A stretch of DNA of 11,122 nucleotides from Acetobacteraceae bacterium UBA6159. GTDB taxonomy: Bacteria > Pseudomonadota > Alphaproteobacteria > Acetobacterales > Acetobacteraceae. Shown piece by piece: positions 1 to 7,537 of this stretch. Each line of letters starts with the position of its first letter. Positions within the stretch are counted from its first letter, which is position 1. Made by a program: the position numbers and the translations under genes. The stretch lies in assembly GCA_002422345.1 (NCBI GenBank), contig DIUL01000106.1, forward strand, positions 610-11,731. Reading direction: 5' to 3'. Under the pieces are notes generated by a model. That model had not been told where the DNA came from. It saw nothing but the letters and a program-made list of their open reading frames with translations, and did not search any database.

Positions 1-1
1 C

Positions 2-644
2 GATGGCCGGCGCGAGGTGCTGGGCATGGATGTCGATCCTTCAGGGGCGGAGACGTTCTGGACCGAGTTCCTGCGCAAGCTGCGCCGGCGCGGGCTTCGT
101 GGCACCAAGCTCGTCATCTCCGATGCTCACGAAGGCATCAAGGCCGCCGTCACCAAGCTGATGAACGCATCATGGCAGCGCTGCCGCGTGCACACCATGC
201 GTAACGCCCTGGCCCATGCGGGCAAGAGCAGCCGGCGCGTCGTCGCGGCCGTCATGGGCACTGCCTTCACCCAGGACACCGCCGGCGCCGCCGGTGCCCA
301 AAGACGCAAAATCGCCGATCAACTGTGCCCGACACTGCCGAAACTGGGCAGATTCATGGACGAGGCCGAGACAGACGTGCTGGCCTATATGAGCTTCCCC
401 CCGGGAACACTGGGTTGGGCTCCATTCCACCTATGGCCTTGAGCGGCTCAATAGCGGGGTCAAACGCAGGACCGATGTCGTGGGCATCTTCGCCAACGAC
501 GAGGCGATCTTCAGGCTCGTCGGTTCCAGCCTGCTGGAACAAAATGATGAATGGGTGGTTCAATGCGGCCGATACATGACCCTGGAAACCATGGCGGGTA
601 TCAGCGATGATCTCACCATCTGGTTGCCCGCAATGGTGATCTGA
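2..644 (+). pseudogene. IS256-family (mutator-type) transposase, 3' part, frameshifted
   Basis: This is the C-terminal half of a DDE transposase of the IS256 family, which cuts and inserts its own element; the 5' half lies outside the window. The first frame (from base 2) reads DGRREVLGMDV, then LVISDAHEGIKAAV carrying a catalytic Asp, then WQRCRVHTMRN, which fits the C(2)H signature of the family. At the six-C run 397-402 the frame breaks and ends in a stop at 442. Skipping one C gives FPREHWVGLHSTYGLERLN and continues through KRRTDVVGIF and LLEQNDEW to RYMTLETMAGISDD, stopping at 644, as expected for an IS256 C-terminus. The break is therefore a single inserted C. Family transposases are about 400 aa; about 210 codons are visible. 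The element is probably dead unless the extra C is a homopolymer sequencing error. Confidence 0.9.
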
Positions 645-686
645 TCGGCCCGACCCACAAGGGAAGCCGACGACCGGCAGGCAGCT

Positions 687-713
687 GTTACACTACTCAT
701 TGGGATATGACCC
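687..713. repeat. probable right terminal inverted repeat of the IS256-type element
   Basis: About 45 bases after the transposase stop lies TTACACTACTCATTGGGATA followed by TGACCC. The layout (TTACAC near the inner end, then GGGAxATGACC towards the outer end) resembles right ends of IS256-family elements as I remember them. The matching left end is outside the window, so the exact boundary and any 8-9 bp target duplication cannot be checked here. Confidence 0.45.
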
Positions 714-756
714 CACGGCAGGATTCGAATCCACAGCCCAAGGATTGGAAATCTTC
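708..756 (-). other. possible 3'-half tRNA remnant (Gly UCC-like)
   Basis: Read on the minus strand, the segment has the spacing of the right half of a tRNA: a 7-nt loop TTTCCAA, 5-nt stem strand, 5-nt variable loop, T-arm GTGGA-TTCGAAT-CCTGC, a 7-nt acceptor strand, then TCA. The T-stem has two GU wobbles and one A-C mismatch, and the anticodon stem also has a mismatch. No matching 5' half is upstream, so it cannot be a working tRNA. Tyrosine recombinases often duplicate tRNA 3' halves as attachment sites, which would explain a half copy. Chance resemblance remains quite possible. Confidence 0.2.
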
Positions 757-936
757 CGCGTTTCGCTGCCATTCCTGGGCTCCCAGCCGACAGCATCCGT
801 CGTGAAATGGAACATAGCGACCCATTCCGGTCCGCTGCATACCGGCAGATTTGTGCCCCAGATGTGCCCCACGACAGACGGCACTCCGCCAGAGCGAAAT
901 TTTGCGTCTCTAATTAGTTGATATAACTTAGGATAT

Positions 937-1012
<76 letters not shown>

Positions 1013-1051
1013 GCGCGATGACCGCCCGAAGACGGTCAGGCACCACCAACG

Positions 1052-1076
1052 CGGCGGGTCATACCAAGACCCGCCG
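1052..1076 (-). terminator. hairpin after the GMC oxidoreductase gene
   Basis: A perfect 9-bp stem (CGGCGGGTC with GACCCGCCG, 7-nt loop) starts about 20 bases beyond the TAG stop of the minus-strand GMC gene. It has no clear U-tract on either strand, so it is a terminator-like hairpin rather than a textbook intrinsic terminator. Its position between the GMC gene and the tRNA-Lys gene supports a termination role. Confidence 0.55.
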
Positions 1077-1094
1077 GCATTGCAAACCCCTTTT

Positions 1095-2804
1095 CTACGC
1101 CCCGGCCAAAATGGCGTCGGCCACCTTCTCCGCCGTCATCAGCACAGGGAAATTCGTGTTCGCACACGGCACCTGCGGGAAGATCGAGGCATCCACCACC
1201 CGCAACCCGCCCACGCCCTTGACCCGGCCGGCGGGGTTGGTGACCGACATCGGATCGTCCTCGGATCCCATGCGGCAGGTGCAGGAGGCATGCCACACGC
1301 CCACGGACGCCTTGCGGACAAAGCCCTCCAGCGCGTCGTCGTCGGTCAGCATGTCCTGGATGGTCACGCCTTCCATCACGTAGTTCTTGATCAGGTAGTT
1401 CCGCAACGCCGCCGGCCCGTCCAGCATCTTCGCGAACACGTCCGTCAGCAGCTTGTTCTTCTTGTTCAGCAGCCCCACCTGGCGGACCTTGTCGCTGTAG
1501 CTCGCCGGGAACGGGTTTTCCGTCACCGATTTCATCACATCGGTCAGGTGCATGGCGCTGAACCGGCGCACGCCGTCCATCATCCGCTCCAGATCCCGCT
1601 GGTCGGACAGCAGGTTGAAGTCGACCGAAGGCTCCGCCCGCCAGTCGGGGGAGTTTAGCTTCACCTCCCCGGTCTCGGAATAGGTCTTGTAGACGGTGAC
1701 GATGAACGACCCGATCTGCTCGCCCACCTTGTGCCAGGACGTCTTGTTGGTCACGACGGTCATCATGTCGCCCGCGGGGATACCCGGCAGGTTCGTGGAG
1801 TAGCGCAACGCCGTGTAGATATGCCGGCGCGAGTAGTCATGGATGATCCGCGCATGCGGCTTGAGGAAGGCCGCCACCGCCGCCGCCGGATGGTCCTGCA
1901 ACCGCTGGCCCACGCCAGGCAGGGCCTTGCGGACCTCGATCCCCATCTCCCGCAGGTGCCCCGCCGGGCCGATGCCCGCCCGCATCAGATGCGCGGGGGA
2001 GTGGATGGCGCCCGAGGACAGGATGACCTCCTTGGCGCGGAACTCCTGCTCCCGCCCGTGCACCATCGCCTTCACGCCGACGCATTGCATGCCGTCGAAG
2101 ATCAGGCTGGCGACCGTGGTGCCTGTGGAGATCGTCAGATTCTCCCGCAGCCGCGTGCCGGGGTCGAGGTAGCCGATCGCGGCGGAGACCCGGCGTTCGA
2201 AGGCGTTGGAGATGGTGATCGGGAAATACCCGTCCTCCCACTCCGCGTTCTGGTCCAGGAGGTATTTCCAGCCGGCCTGCTTGAAGGCCTCGGCCACCGC
2301 CTTGGCATGTTCCGGCCACAGGTCGGGGAAGATGCGGCGGACGGGGATGCGGCCCTCCTTGCCGTGGTAGGGGCCATCGAAATCCATGTCCCGCTCGACT
2401 TTCTTGAAGTAGGGCAGGACGTCGTCCCAGCGCCAGCCGGTGGCGCCGCGTTCCTCCCACTCATCATAGTCGGAGGGCGCGCCGCGGTTGGCGAGCTGGC
2501 CGTTGATCGAGGACCCGCCGCCCAGGATGCGTGCCTGTTCATAGGTGCGCAGCGGCGGGCGCTTTTCCTCGGGGTTGTTGTGGGAAATGACCTCGGTCGT
2601 GACCTTCAGCTGGTTCCAGGTGAAGGCGGGGTTGAGGTAGGCGGTGCCGGGGTAGGAGTCGAGAACGGCGGCCGGGACCTTGCCATGCGGCGTATCCTGT
2701 CCGGCTTCCAGCAGCAGGACCTTGTTGGCGCTGCGGGCCGAGAGGCGGTTGGCCATGACCGACCCGGCCGAACCGCCACCGCAGATGATGTAGTCGTAGA
2801 TCAT
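1095..2804 (-). CDS. GMC-family FAD-dependent oxidoreductase (choline/alcohol dehydrogenase-like)
   Basis: The 569-aa product belongs to the glucose-methanol-choline family, which oxidises an alcohol with bound FAD. Residues 4-14 hold the Rossmann GGGSAG loop, with Glu33 (LLEAG) placed to bind the FAD ribose. GMC signature 1 is ARILGGGSSINGQLANRG at 91-108. Signature 2 (SGAIHSPAHLMRAGIGP) is near 264-280, with RAG in place of the usual SG. The active-site His is in VWHASCTCRMG (His505), and the second catalytic position lies in CANTNFP (549-551), so the protein is full length. The ATG is preceded by GGGGAG about 9 bases upstream. I see no signal peptide. The substrate cannot be read from sequence; choline, a polyol or an aliphatic alcohol are all possible. 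The neighbouring cytochrome gene suggests, but does not show, respiratory-chain coupling. Confidence 0.93.
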   Translation of the reverse strand: MIYDYIICGGGSAGSVMANRLSARSANKVLLLEAGQDTPHGKVPAAVLDSYPGTAYLNPAFTWNQLKVTTEVISHNNPEEKRPPLRTYEQARILGGGSSINGQLANRGAPSDYDEWEERGATGWRWDDVLPYFKKVERDMDFDGPYHGKEGRIPVRRIFPDLWPEHAKAVAEAFKQAGWKYLLDQNAEWEDGYFPITISNAFERRVSAAIGYLDPGTRLRENLTISTGTTVASLIFDGMQCVGVKAMVHGREQEFRAKEVILSSGAIHSPAHLMRAGIGPAGHLREMGIEVRKALPGVGQRLQDHPAAAVAAFLKPHARIIHDYSRRHIYTALRYSTNLPGIPAGDMMTVVTNKTSWHKVGEQIGSFIVTVYKTYSETGEVKLNSPDWRAEPSVDFNLLSDQRDLERMMDGVRRFSAMHLTDVMKSVTENPFPASYSDKVRQVGLLNKKNKLLTDVFAKMLDGPAALRNYLIKNYVMEGVTIQDMLTDDDALEGFVRKASVGVWHASCTCRMGSEDDPMSVTNPAGRVKGVGGLRVVDASIFPQVPCANTNFPVLMTAEKVADAILAGA

Positions 2805-2834
2805 TCCGTTTCTCCCCAGGACACCGACGTTCCG

Positions 2835-2850
2835 ACGAACCGCGGTTCGT
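2835..2850. promoter_or_regulatory. 16-bp perfect palindrome upstream of the GMC gene (candidate operator)
   Basis: ACGAACCGCGGTTCGT equals its own reverse complement and begins 31 bases upstream of the GMC start codon. With no central spacer it makes a poor RNA hairpin but a good dimer-binding DNA site. It lies just downstream of the weak promoter-like boxes at 2853-2880, where a repressor would block transcription. Confidence 0.4.
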
Positions 2851-2852
2851 TG

Positions 2853-2880
2853 GTATTTCAGGGATTGCCGTTGGGATCAA
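2853..2880 (-). promoter_or_regulatory. weak candidate promoter for the GMC gene
   Basis: On the minus strand TTGATC (2880-2875) could serve as a -35 box, and AAATAC (2858-2853), 16 bases further on, as a -10 box. Both are imperfect. The position between the upstream hairpin (2890-2918) and the palindrome at 2835-2850 is the main argument. Confidence 0.25.
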
Positions 2881-2889
2881 CACGGCCGA

Positions 2890-2918
2890 ACGGGGTCACC
2901 ACGATGCGGTGACCCCGT
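2890..2918 (-). terminator. strong hairpin between the cytochrome and GMC genes
   Basis: An 11-bp perfect stem (ACGGGGTCACC with GGTGACCCCGT) and a 7-nt loop sit 8 bases past the stop codon of the minus-strand cytochrome gene and before the GMC gene. No U-tract follows on the minus strand. The stem is long and GC-rich enough to suggest a terminator or processing hairpin, so the GMC gene probably has its own promoter. Confidence 0.65.
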
Positions 2919-2926
2919 GGGGGACG

Positions 2927-4688
2927 TCAGAGGGTCTTCAGATACTCCAGCAGCGCCCGCTTCTGCTGGGCGGTCAGCTCGATCCCATACTCGTGGCCGC
3001 AGCGGCTGTTGCCGGAGTTGCGGTCGGCGCAATCGGTCGTCCGCAGGACTTGGTTGAACCGGGTCTGGTTGACGGCCAGGCCGATATTCACCGGGTCATA
3101 CTCAGGACCGATCTTGAACGAGGCGGGACGCTGGGCCGCCGGTTTCAGCAGATCGGCCAGCGTCGGAACCGAGCCGTTGTGCAGATAGGGCGCGGCGGCC
3201 CAGATGCCTTCCATGACGCGGGATTCATAGGCGGCGGTGACCGTGGGCGTCTGGTAGGCGCCAAGCAGCGTCTGGGCCGTCTGGGAACTGGCCAGGACGC
3301 GCTGCTGTGTCGTGGCCGCCGCCGGTGCCTGGATCGTCGTCTGCTCCAGGGTCGCCACGGGCGGTGCGGTGGCTGCGTCCCGGCTGCCGGTGCGGAAGTC
3401 GAACAGCTTCTGCAGGATGCCGCCGACCACCGCCATGCGGAGCGTGTTGAACGCGGTGTCCTCGGGCTTCAGGGCGGGGATCAGGAACGGCACGCCCGCG
3501 CCGCTCAGGCTGCCGGTCTTCACCGTGGTGGCCAGCACGTCGTACTGCCGCGTGTCGCTGCCCACATCGATGATCTGTGTCTTCCAGGTCGGCTTTGACT
3601 CCAGGAACCTGTTCGCCCCGGGCATGATCCCGTGGCAGCCCCAGCAGGAGCCTTCAGCATTCGGCCCGGTGCCATAGATCGCCTGGCCCTGTGCGGCCAG
3701 GGCGGTATCCACCGGCCAGGGGAATTTCGGCGGGTCCAGTTTCTCGATCAGCCGTTCCAAGCCGTTCCAGCTTCATCAGCCCGTCGAAGTTGGCCGAATT
3801 GTTCGCGATGTAGTTGACGTTAAGCAGCTTCTTCTTGTCACGGAACGGGTGGAACTCCGCGAAGACGCCATAGACCTCCCCGACATTGCGGGCCAGTGCC
3901 AGGATACCGTCCCCGTTATCGGCGAAGCCCGGCCACTGCGTCTTGTCCTGGCGGGAGGCGTTCCACAGGAACGGGTACCGCACGGGCGCATCGGCGGCGC
4001 GGATGTTCTCCGGGATCATGTCGTTCGGGCCCTTGGGGCCGATATCGAGCCCGGTCAGGCGGTTGAAGATCATCGACACGGCGTCGAGCCGGCCTGGCCC
4101 CCACAGCGGCGTCGGCAGCGACCGGGTGATCAGCGTGTTGAATCGCGTGCGCCAGATGGTCACATCGGCCAGCAGCGTCGCCTTCTGGTCCTGCGTCGCG
4201 CCGCTACCCAGCACCGACAGGGCGAAGGCGTCGAACGCGGCGGGTTGCGCCACCACCGTGCCGACCGCCGCGTTGAGGTCGATCAGAAACGATTCGAAAT
4301 CCACGATCGCCGGACCGCCATCAATGCGGTGGCGGGTGTTGTTCACCTGGATTTCCCGCGTGTGGCAGGCCGAACAGGTCATGCCGATCGCCTGGTTCGG
4401 GCCGACACCGTTGGTGGTGAAGCCGATCGGCAGGATGCTGGTCTGATCCAGCTCGTTCGACAGATAGCCGTACCGGTTCAGCCGATCGCCGAGGAAGGGC
4501 TGGCCGTCGGCTGTCTTCAGCGCGACCATCCAGCTCGTCTTCATGATCCGCGACCCCTGGTCGCCGGTGTAGAACTGGTTTCTCTCGGAATCTGTCCACC
4601 CCTGGGGGGTGGTTCGGCCGCCATTGGGATCGGTGGTTGCGCAGCTTGCCAAGATCGCAAGCGCCAGGGTCAGGAATAGACGCTTCAT
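2927..4688 (-). pseudogene. di-heme cytochrome c lipoprotein (RoxA / cytochrome c peroxidase-like), disrupted by a 10-bp duplication
   Basis: Removing one copy of a 10-bp tandem repeat at 3750-3769 gives one continuous 583-aa protein. Residues 1-16 form a lipoprotein signal peptide with lipobox LASC (Cys16), so the protein would be exported and lipid-anchored. Heme c sites are CSACH (105-109) and CWGCH (345-349). The segment APVRYPFLWNASRQDKTQW (near 234-252) and a large C-terminal domain resemble the RoxA / di-heme cytochrome c peroxidase superfamily. As sequenced, the first part ends in 34 foreign residues (stop at 3654) and keeps heme 1 only. The second part could start at TTG 3760 but has no export signal, so heme 2 would not be attached. 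The start ATG at 4688 was chosen for the lipoprotein signal and the upstream GGGGAA. Whether it attacked polyisoprene, peroxide or another substrate is unknown. Confidence 0.88.
3750..3769. repeat. 10-bp exact tandem duplication that causes the frameshift
   Basis: AGCCGTTCCA occurs twice head to tail. On the coding (minus) strand this turns KLERLIEKLDPP into KLERLGTADRETG. Ten bases is not a multiple of three, so the frame shifts. Deleting either copy restores the frame exactly. Replication slippage is the likely cause, and the change is in principle reversible. Confidence 0.95.
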
Positions 4689-4763
4689 GGACGTTCCCCA
4701 AGCCATGTACGATATGATTTCCTGACCCTGGTCGTTCCTTACGGCTAATGTCAAGCGGGAACG

Positions 4764-5135
4764 CTACTTTGTTTCCGTGTGAAATGTCTTCGACACGATC
4801 TTCCACCCGTCCGCCAGTTTCACGAATGTGAGGTAATCCGTGAAATACCGTGGTGGAATCTGGCACTCTACCTTCGCATAGGCCGTCGTCGGGCTCGAAC
4901 GATCAATGTGCACAATGAAATCCCGACGCGCCAACCCCTGGGCCTTGGCCGACCCGCGGCTGCGGACCAGGTCAAACCACTTCTCCCGCGGCAGATCGTT
5001 CAGCTTGCCGTCCGTGACGCTGAACAGATGCGACACATCATGAAACAATGAGCCGAGTTTCTCGGCATCCCCCTCATGCAGCCCATCAAAATACGTCTGC
5101 AACGCGCTTTCGAGTTCATCCAGATCGCTCGGCAT
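4764..5135 (-). CDS. NTF2-like / putative lumazine-binding family protein
   Basis: The 123-aa product looks like the small cone-shaped NTF2 fold, close to the 'putative lumazine-binding' group (Lumazine_bd_2). It opens with an amphipathic helix (LESALQTYFDGLHEGDAEKL), then the LFHDVSHLFSV strand-helix segment. It ends with YLTFVKLADGWKIVSKTFH, the GWKIV-K pattern typical of these proteins. There is no signal peptide or membrane segment, so it should be cytoplasmic. The ATG at 5135 has AGGAG 7 bases upstream; a longer frame to 5246 lacks such a site. The di-heme cytochrome gene starts 75 bases downstream on the same strand, and no strong terminator lies between, so the two may be co-transcribed. 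The ligand or reaction is unknown; some relatives are carriers or isomerases. Confidence 0.8.
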   Translation of the reverse strand: MPSDLDELESALQTYFDGLHEGDAEKLGSLFHDVSHLFSVTDGKLNDLPREKWFDLVRSRGSAKAQGLARRDFIVHIDRSSPTTAYAKVECQIPPRYFTDYLTFVKLADGWKIVSKTFHTETK

Positions 5136-5266
5136 GCTGTTCTCCTTCGTGATCCAACCAACGTCCCCCGGATGCGGGCAAACCACAAGGGCGCCTTGCC
5201 CCGACCCCGTCCCCGTGTTGGAATGTCCCCATGGTAGCGTGAACATCGCAGCCCAAGGGAAACGTC
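5136..5266. promoter_or_regulatory. divergent intergenic region with promoters for both flanking operons
   Basis: These 131 bases separate two divergent starts (5135 minus, 5267 plus), so both promoters must lie here. I find only weak sigma-70-like boxes, for example TTGGAA (5218-5223) with GAACAT 17 bases later. An inverted repeat GGGCAA...TTGCCC (5176-5181 and 5196-5201, centres 20 bp apart) could be a shared operator. Ribosome binding sites flank it on both sides: AGGAG for the minus gene and AAGGGA for the plus gene. Confidence 0.4.
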
Positions 5267-6442
5267 ATGAAGATAACCAAGGTCGAGACGCTGCGCGCCG
5301 ATGCCGGCTGGCGCATGTTTTCCTTCCTGAAAGTCATCACCGACGATGGCATCGTCGGCTGGTCGGAGTTCAACGAGAGCTTCGGCTCCACCGGCCTCGC
5401 CGACGTGATCAACGGCCTGTCCCCGGTCCTGATCGGCCGCGATCCGCGGATGTATGAGCAGGTGACGCAGCACCTCCACGTCCTGACCCGCCAGTCCCGC
5501 GGCGGCATCAACCAGCAGGCCATCGCGGCGATCGAGAACGCGCTGCTCGACGTCACCGGCAAGGCCTACGGCGTGCCCGTCTATGCCCTGTTCGGCGGCC
5601 CTCTGCGCGAACGCATCCCCGTCTACTGGTCGCATTTCGGCACCTATCGCGTGCGCAGCGCCGAACTGATGGGCGTGACGCCCATGCAGTCCTACGACGA
5701 CCTCGCCCGCCACGCCCAGGAGGTCAAGGCGCTCGGCTTTCGCGCCCTGAAGACCAACATCATGCCGGAAGTGAACGGCCTGCTCACCAGCTACGTCCCG
5801 GGCTTCGGTCGTGCCGCCGGCTGGCCTGAACTGAACTGGGACAACCGGCTGACGGCGGGTGTCACGCGCCAGTTGATGGCGATCCGCGACGCGATCGGAC
5901 CCGAGATGGGCATCCACCTCGATGTGAACTTCAACTTCAAGACCGAGGGCTTCAAGCGCATCGCCGAAGCCGTCGCGCCCGCCAACCTGACCTGGCTGGA
6001 AATCGACACCCACGACGCGCCGGCCTTGGCCGAGATCAAGCGCGGCGCCCATTGCCCGATCGCATCGTGTGAAACCTTGCATGGGCGGCGGGAATTCAAG
6101 CCATTCTTCGACAACTACGCGACCGACGTCGCCATCGTCGACGTGATCTGGAACGGGCTGAACGAGTCGCTGAAAATCGCATCAATGGCCGATGTGTATG
6201 AGGTGAACTGCGCCCCGCATAACTTCTACGGCCATCTGTGCAGCTCGATCAGTGCCCATTTCAGCGCCCTGATCCCCAACTTCCGCGTCATGGAACTGGA
6301 TATCGACAGCGCGCCCTGGCGGGATGATTTCTATACGGTTGTCCCGACAGTCGAAAACGGCGACTTCATCCTGCCGAAAGGTCCCGGCTGGGGCATCGAC
6401 GTGAACGAGAAAGCCGTCCGCGCCCGCCCGCCGAAAGGCTGA
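5267..6442 (+). CDS. enolase-superfamily enzyme (mandelate racemase / acid-sugar dehydratase-like)
   Basis: The 391-aa protein has the two-domain layout of the mandelate racemase/muconate lactonising family: an alpha+beta capping domain (about 1-120, starting MKITKVETLR) and a TIM-like barrel. Metal ligands are readable as Asp219 (IHLDVN), Glu245 (WLEID) and Glu269 (SCETLHG). Lys162 in LKTN sits on the second barrel strand as the acid/base lysine. His318 (NCAPHNFYG) with Asp292 (VDVIWNG) makes the His-Asp dyad of the mandelate racemase subgroup. Family members abstract a proton alpha to a carboxylate and then racemise or dehydrate a hydroxy or sugar acid. The residues favour an acid-sugar dehydratase, but the substrate cannot be read. 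AAGGGA 6 bases before the ATG supports the start. The next gene, 33 bases on, encodes a hydroxyacid dehydrogenase, so the two probably act on one pathway. Confidence 0.92.
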   Translation: MKITKVETLRADAGWRMFSFLKVITDDGIVGWSEFNESFGSTGLADVINGLSPVLIGRDPRMYEQVTQHLHVLTRQSRGGINQQAIAAIENALLDVTGKAYGVPVYALFGGPLRERIPVYWSHFGTYRVRSAELMGVTPMQSYDDLARHAQEVKALGFRALKTNIMPEVNGLLTSYVPGFGRAAGWPELNWDNRLTAGVTRQLMAIRDAIGPEMGIHLDVNFNFKTEGFKRIAEAVAPANLTWLEIDTHDAPALAEIKRGAHCPIASCETLHGRREFKPFFDNYATDVAIVDVIWNGLNESLKIASMADVYEVNCAPHNFYGHLCSSISAHFSALIPNFRVMELDIDSAPWRDDFYTVVPTVENGDFILPKGPGWGIDVNEKAVRARPPKG

Positions 6443-6475
6443 ACCCACAGCTCTACCAAACCCAGGAGACTCCAC

Positions 6476-7525
6476 TTGGCAAAATTCAAGATCGCGACCC
6501 CCGCCGGGGCGAGCTTCACGACCGCCGGCGGCGGATACGATTACGAAATGGAACCGCTTGAAGGCATCGACGCCGAGATCGTCGAAGGCCCCGCCACCGA
6601 GGACGGGTTCATCGCCTTCGCGCAGGACGCCGACGCGGTCTATGCCAAGGGCATGCGCTTTACAAAGAAGGTGGTCGATGCGCTACCGGATCGCTGTCGC
6701 GCCATCGTGCTCGGCAGCGTAGGCGTCGACAGCGTCGATGTGAAGGCCGCCACCGAACGCGGCATGCCGGTCACCAACTGCCCCGATACCTTCATCGAGG
6801 AAGTCGCCGACCACGCCTTGACCCTGCTGCTCTCGAGCTTCCGCCGCGTGATCGAGCAGGATCGCATGGTCCGCGAGGGCCGCTGGTCCGAGGGCCGTCC
6901 CGCCCTTCTCCAAATCCCCCGCCTCATGGGCCAGACGCTCGGCCTGATCGCCTTTGGCCATGTCGCCCGCGCGGTTGCCAAGCGCGCCAAGGCGTTCGGC
7001 CTGCGTGTCATCGCCTATGACCCGTTCATCGAGGAATTGGTGATGGTCGAACACGGCGTCCTGCCGGTGACGCTGGAAGAAGTGCTCAGCCAGTCCGACT
7101 TCGTTTCGATGCACGCGCCGGCGACGCCCGAGGCCGAGGGCATGCTGATGGAGAAGCATTTCCGGCTGATGAAGAAGACGGCGATCTTCATCAACACCGG
7201 CCGCGGCCCGACGGTGCAGGAAGCCGGCTTGATCAAGGCGCTGTCCGAGGGCTGGATCGCCCATGCCGGCCTGGACGTGCTGGAAATCGAGCCTCCGGGC
7301 AACAACAACCCGATCCTGGGCATGCCGAACGTCACGCTGTCCGCCCATACAGCGTCGGCCTCCGCCCGGTTCGATCCGGCCCGGAAACGGCATGTCGGAC
7401 GCGAGCTGGCGCTGGTCCTGAACGGCAAGTGGCCCATGAGCTGCGTGAACCCGGCCGTGCTGCAGAACGGCACGAAGCTGCGCCGCTGGCAGCCGATCTC
7501 GATGGAACGCGGGCCGAACAGCTAG
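6476..7525 (+). CDS. D-isomer-specific 2-hydroxyacid dehydrogenase
   Basis: The 349-aa protein belongs to the NAD(P)-dependent D-2-hydroxyacid dehydrogenases, which interconvert 2-oxo and D-2-hydroxy acids. The catalytic triad is visible as Arg243 (INTGRGP), Glu272 (LDVLEIEPP) and His291 (SAHTAS). The nucleotide fold (about 152-183) reads LGLIAFGHVARAVAKRAKAFG; the usual GxGxxG is AxGxxA (159-164). The TTG start is chosen because AGGAG lies 7 bases upstream and the protein opens with the expected AKFKIATP strand. It follows the enolase-superfamily gene by 33 bases on the same strand, so they form one operon. A 10-bp hairpin closes it at 7538-7564. Glyoxylate, a sugar-acid derivative or a phosphoglycerate-like acid are possible substrates; none can be chosen from sequence. 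Confidence 0.92.
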   Translation: MAKFKIATPAGASFTTAGGGYDYEMEPLEGIDAEIVEGPATEDGFIAFAQDADAVYAKGMRFTKKVVDALPDRCRAIVLGSVGVDSVDVKAATERGMPVTNCPDTFIEEVADHALTLLLSSFRRVIEQDRMVREGRWSEGRPALLQIPRLMGQTLGLIAFGHVARAVAKRAKAFGLRVIAYDPFIEELVMVEHGVLPVTLEEVLSQSDFVSMHAPATPEAEGMLMEKHFRLMKKTAIFINTGRGPTVQEAGLIKALSEGWIAHAGLDVLEIEPPGNNNPILGMPNVTLSAHTASASARFDPARKRHVGRELALVLNGKWPMSCVNPAVLQNGTKLRRWQPISMERGPNS

Positions 7526-7537
7526 GACGACGAAACC

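Larger units (their letters stand above)
645..936. other. gene-free stretch between the IS remnant and tRNA-Lys
   Basis: I see no credible coding region here; the short open frames lack ribosome binding sites and family resemblance. It holds the probable IS end (687-713), a half-tRNA-like sequence (708-756) containing the 12-bp palindrome GGATTCGAATCC at 721-732, and two copies of TGTGCCCCA (852-860 and 863-871), 11 bp apart or one helical turn. It ends in an AT-rich patch (about 898-936) just past the 3' end of the tRNA-Lys gene. Scrambled sequence between a transposase relic and the 3' end of a tRNA is what an old integration site often looks like, but no integrase is present. Confidence 0.5.

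Noticed and set aside
397..402. Programmed translational frameshift in the IS256 transposase
   Set aside because: Programmed shifts in insertion sequences are usually -1 and lie near the middle of a two-frame gene. This one needs +1 inside the catalytic domain, and IS256 transposases are normally made from one frame.
1731..2912. A 393-codon plus-strand open frame opposite the GMC gene
   Set aside because: It lies antisense to a gene with clear family motifs, has no ribosome binding site or recognisable domains, and is the expected mirror frame of GC-rich coding DNA.
3654..3760. Two separate overlapping genes instead of a split cytochrome gene
   Set aside because: The second frame would start at TTG without an export signal, so heme could not be attached, and the exact 10-bp duplication fully explains the break.
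3849..4679. A 276-codon plus-strand open frame opposite the cytochrome gene
   Set aside because: It is antisense to the lipoprotein and heme-motif frame, its composition is Arg/Gly-rich like other mirror frames, and it has no domain.
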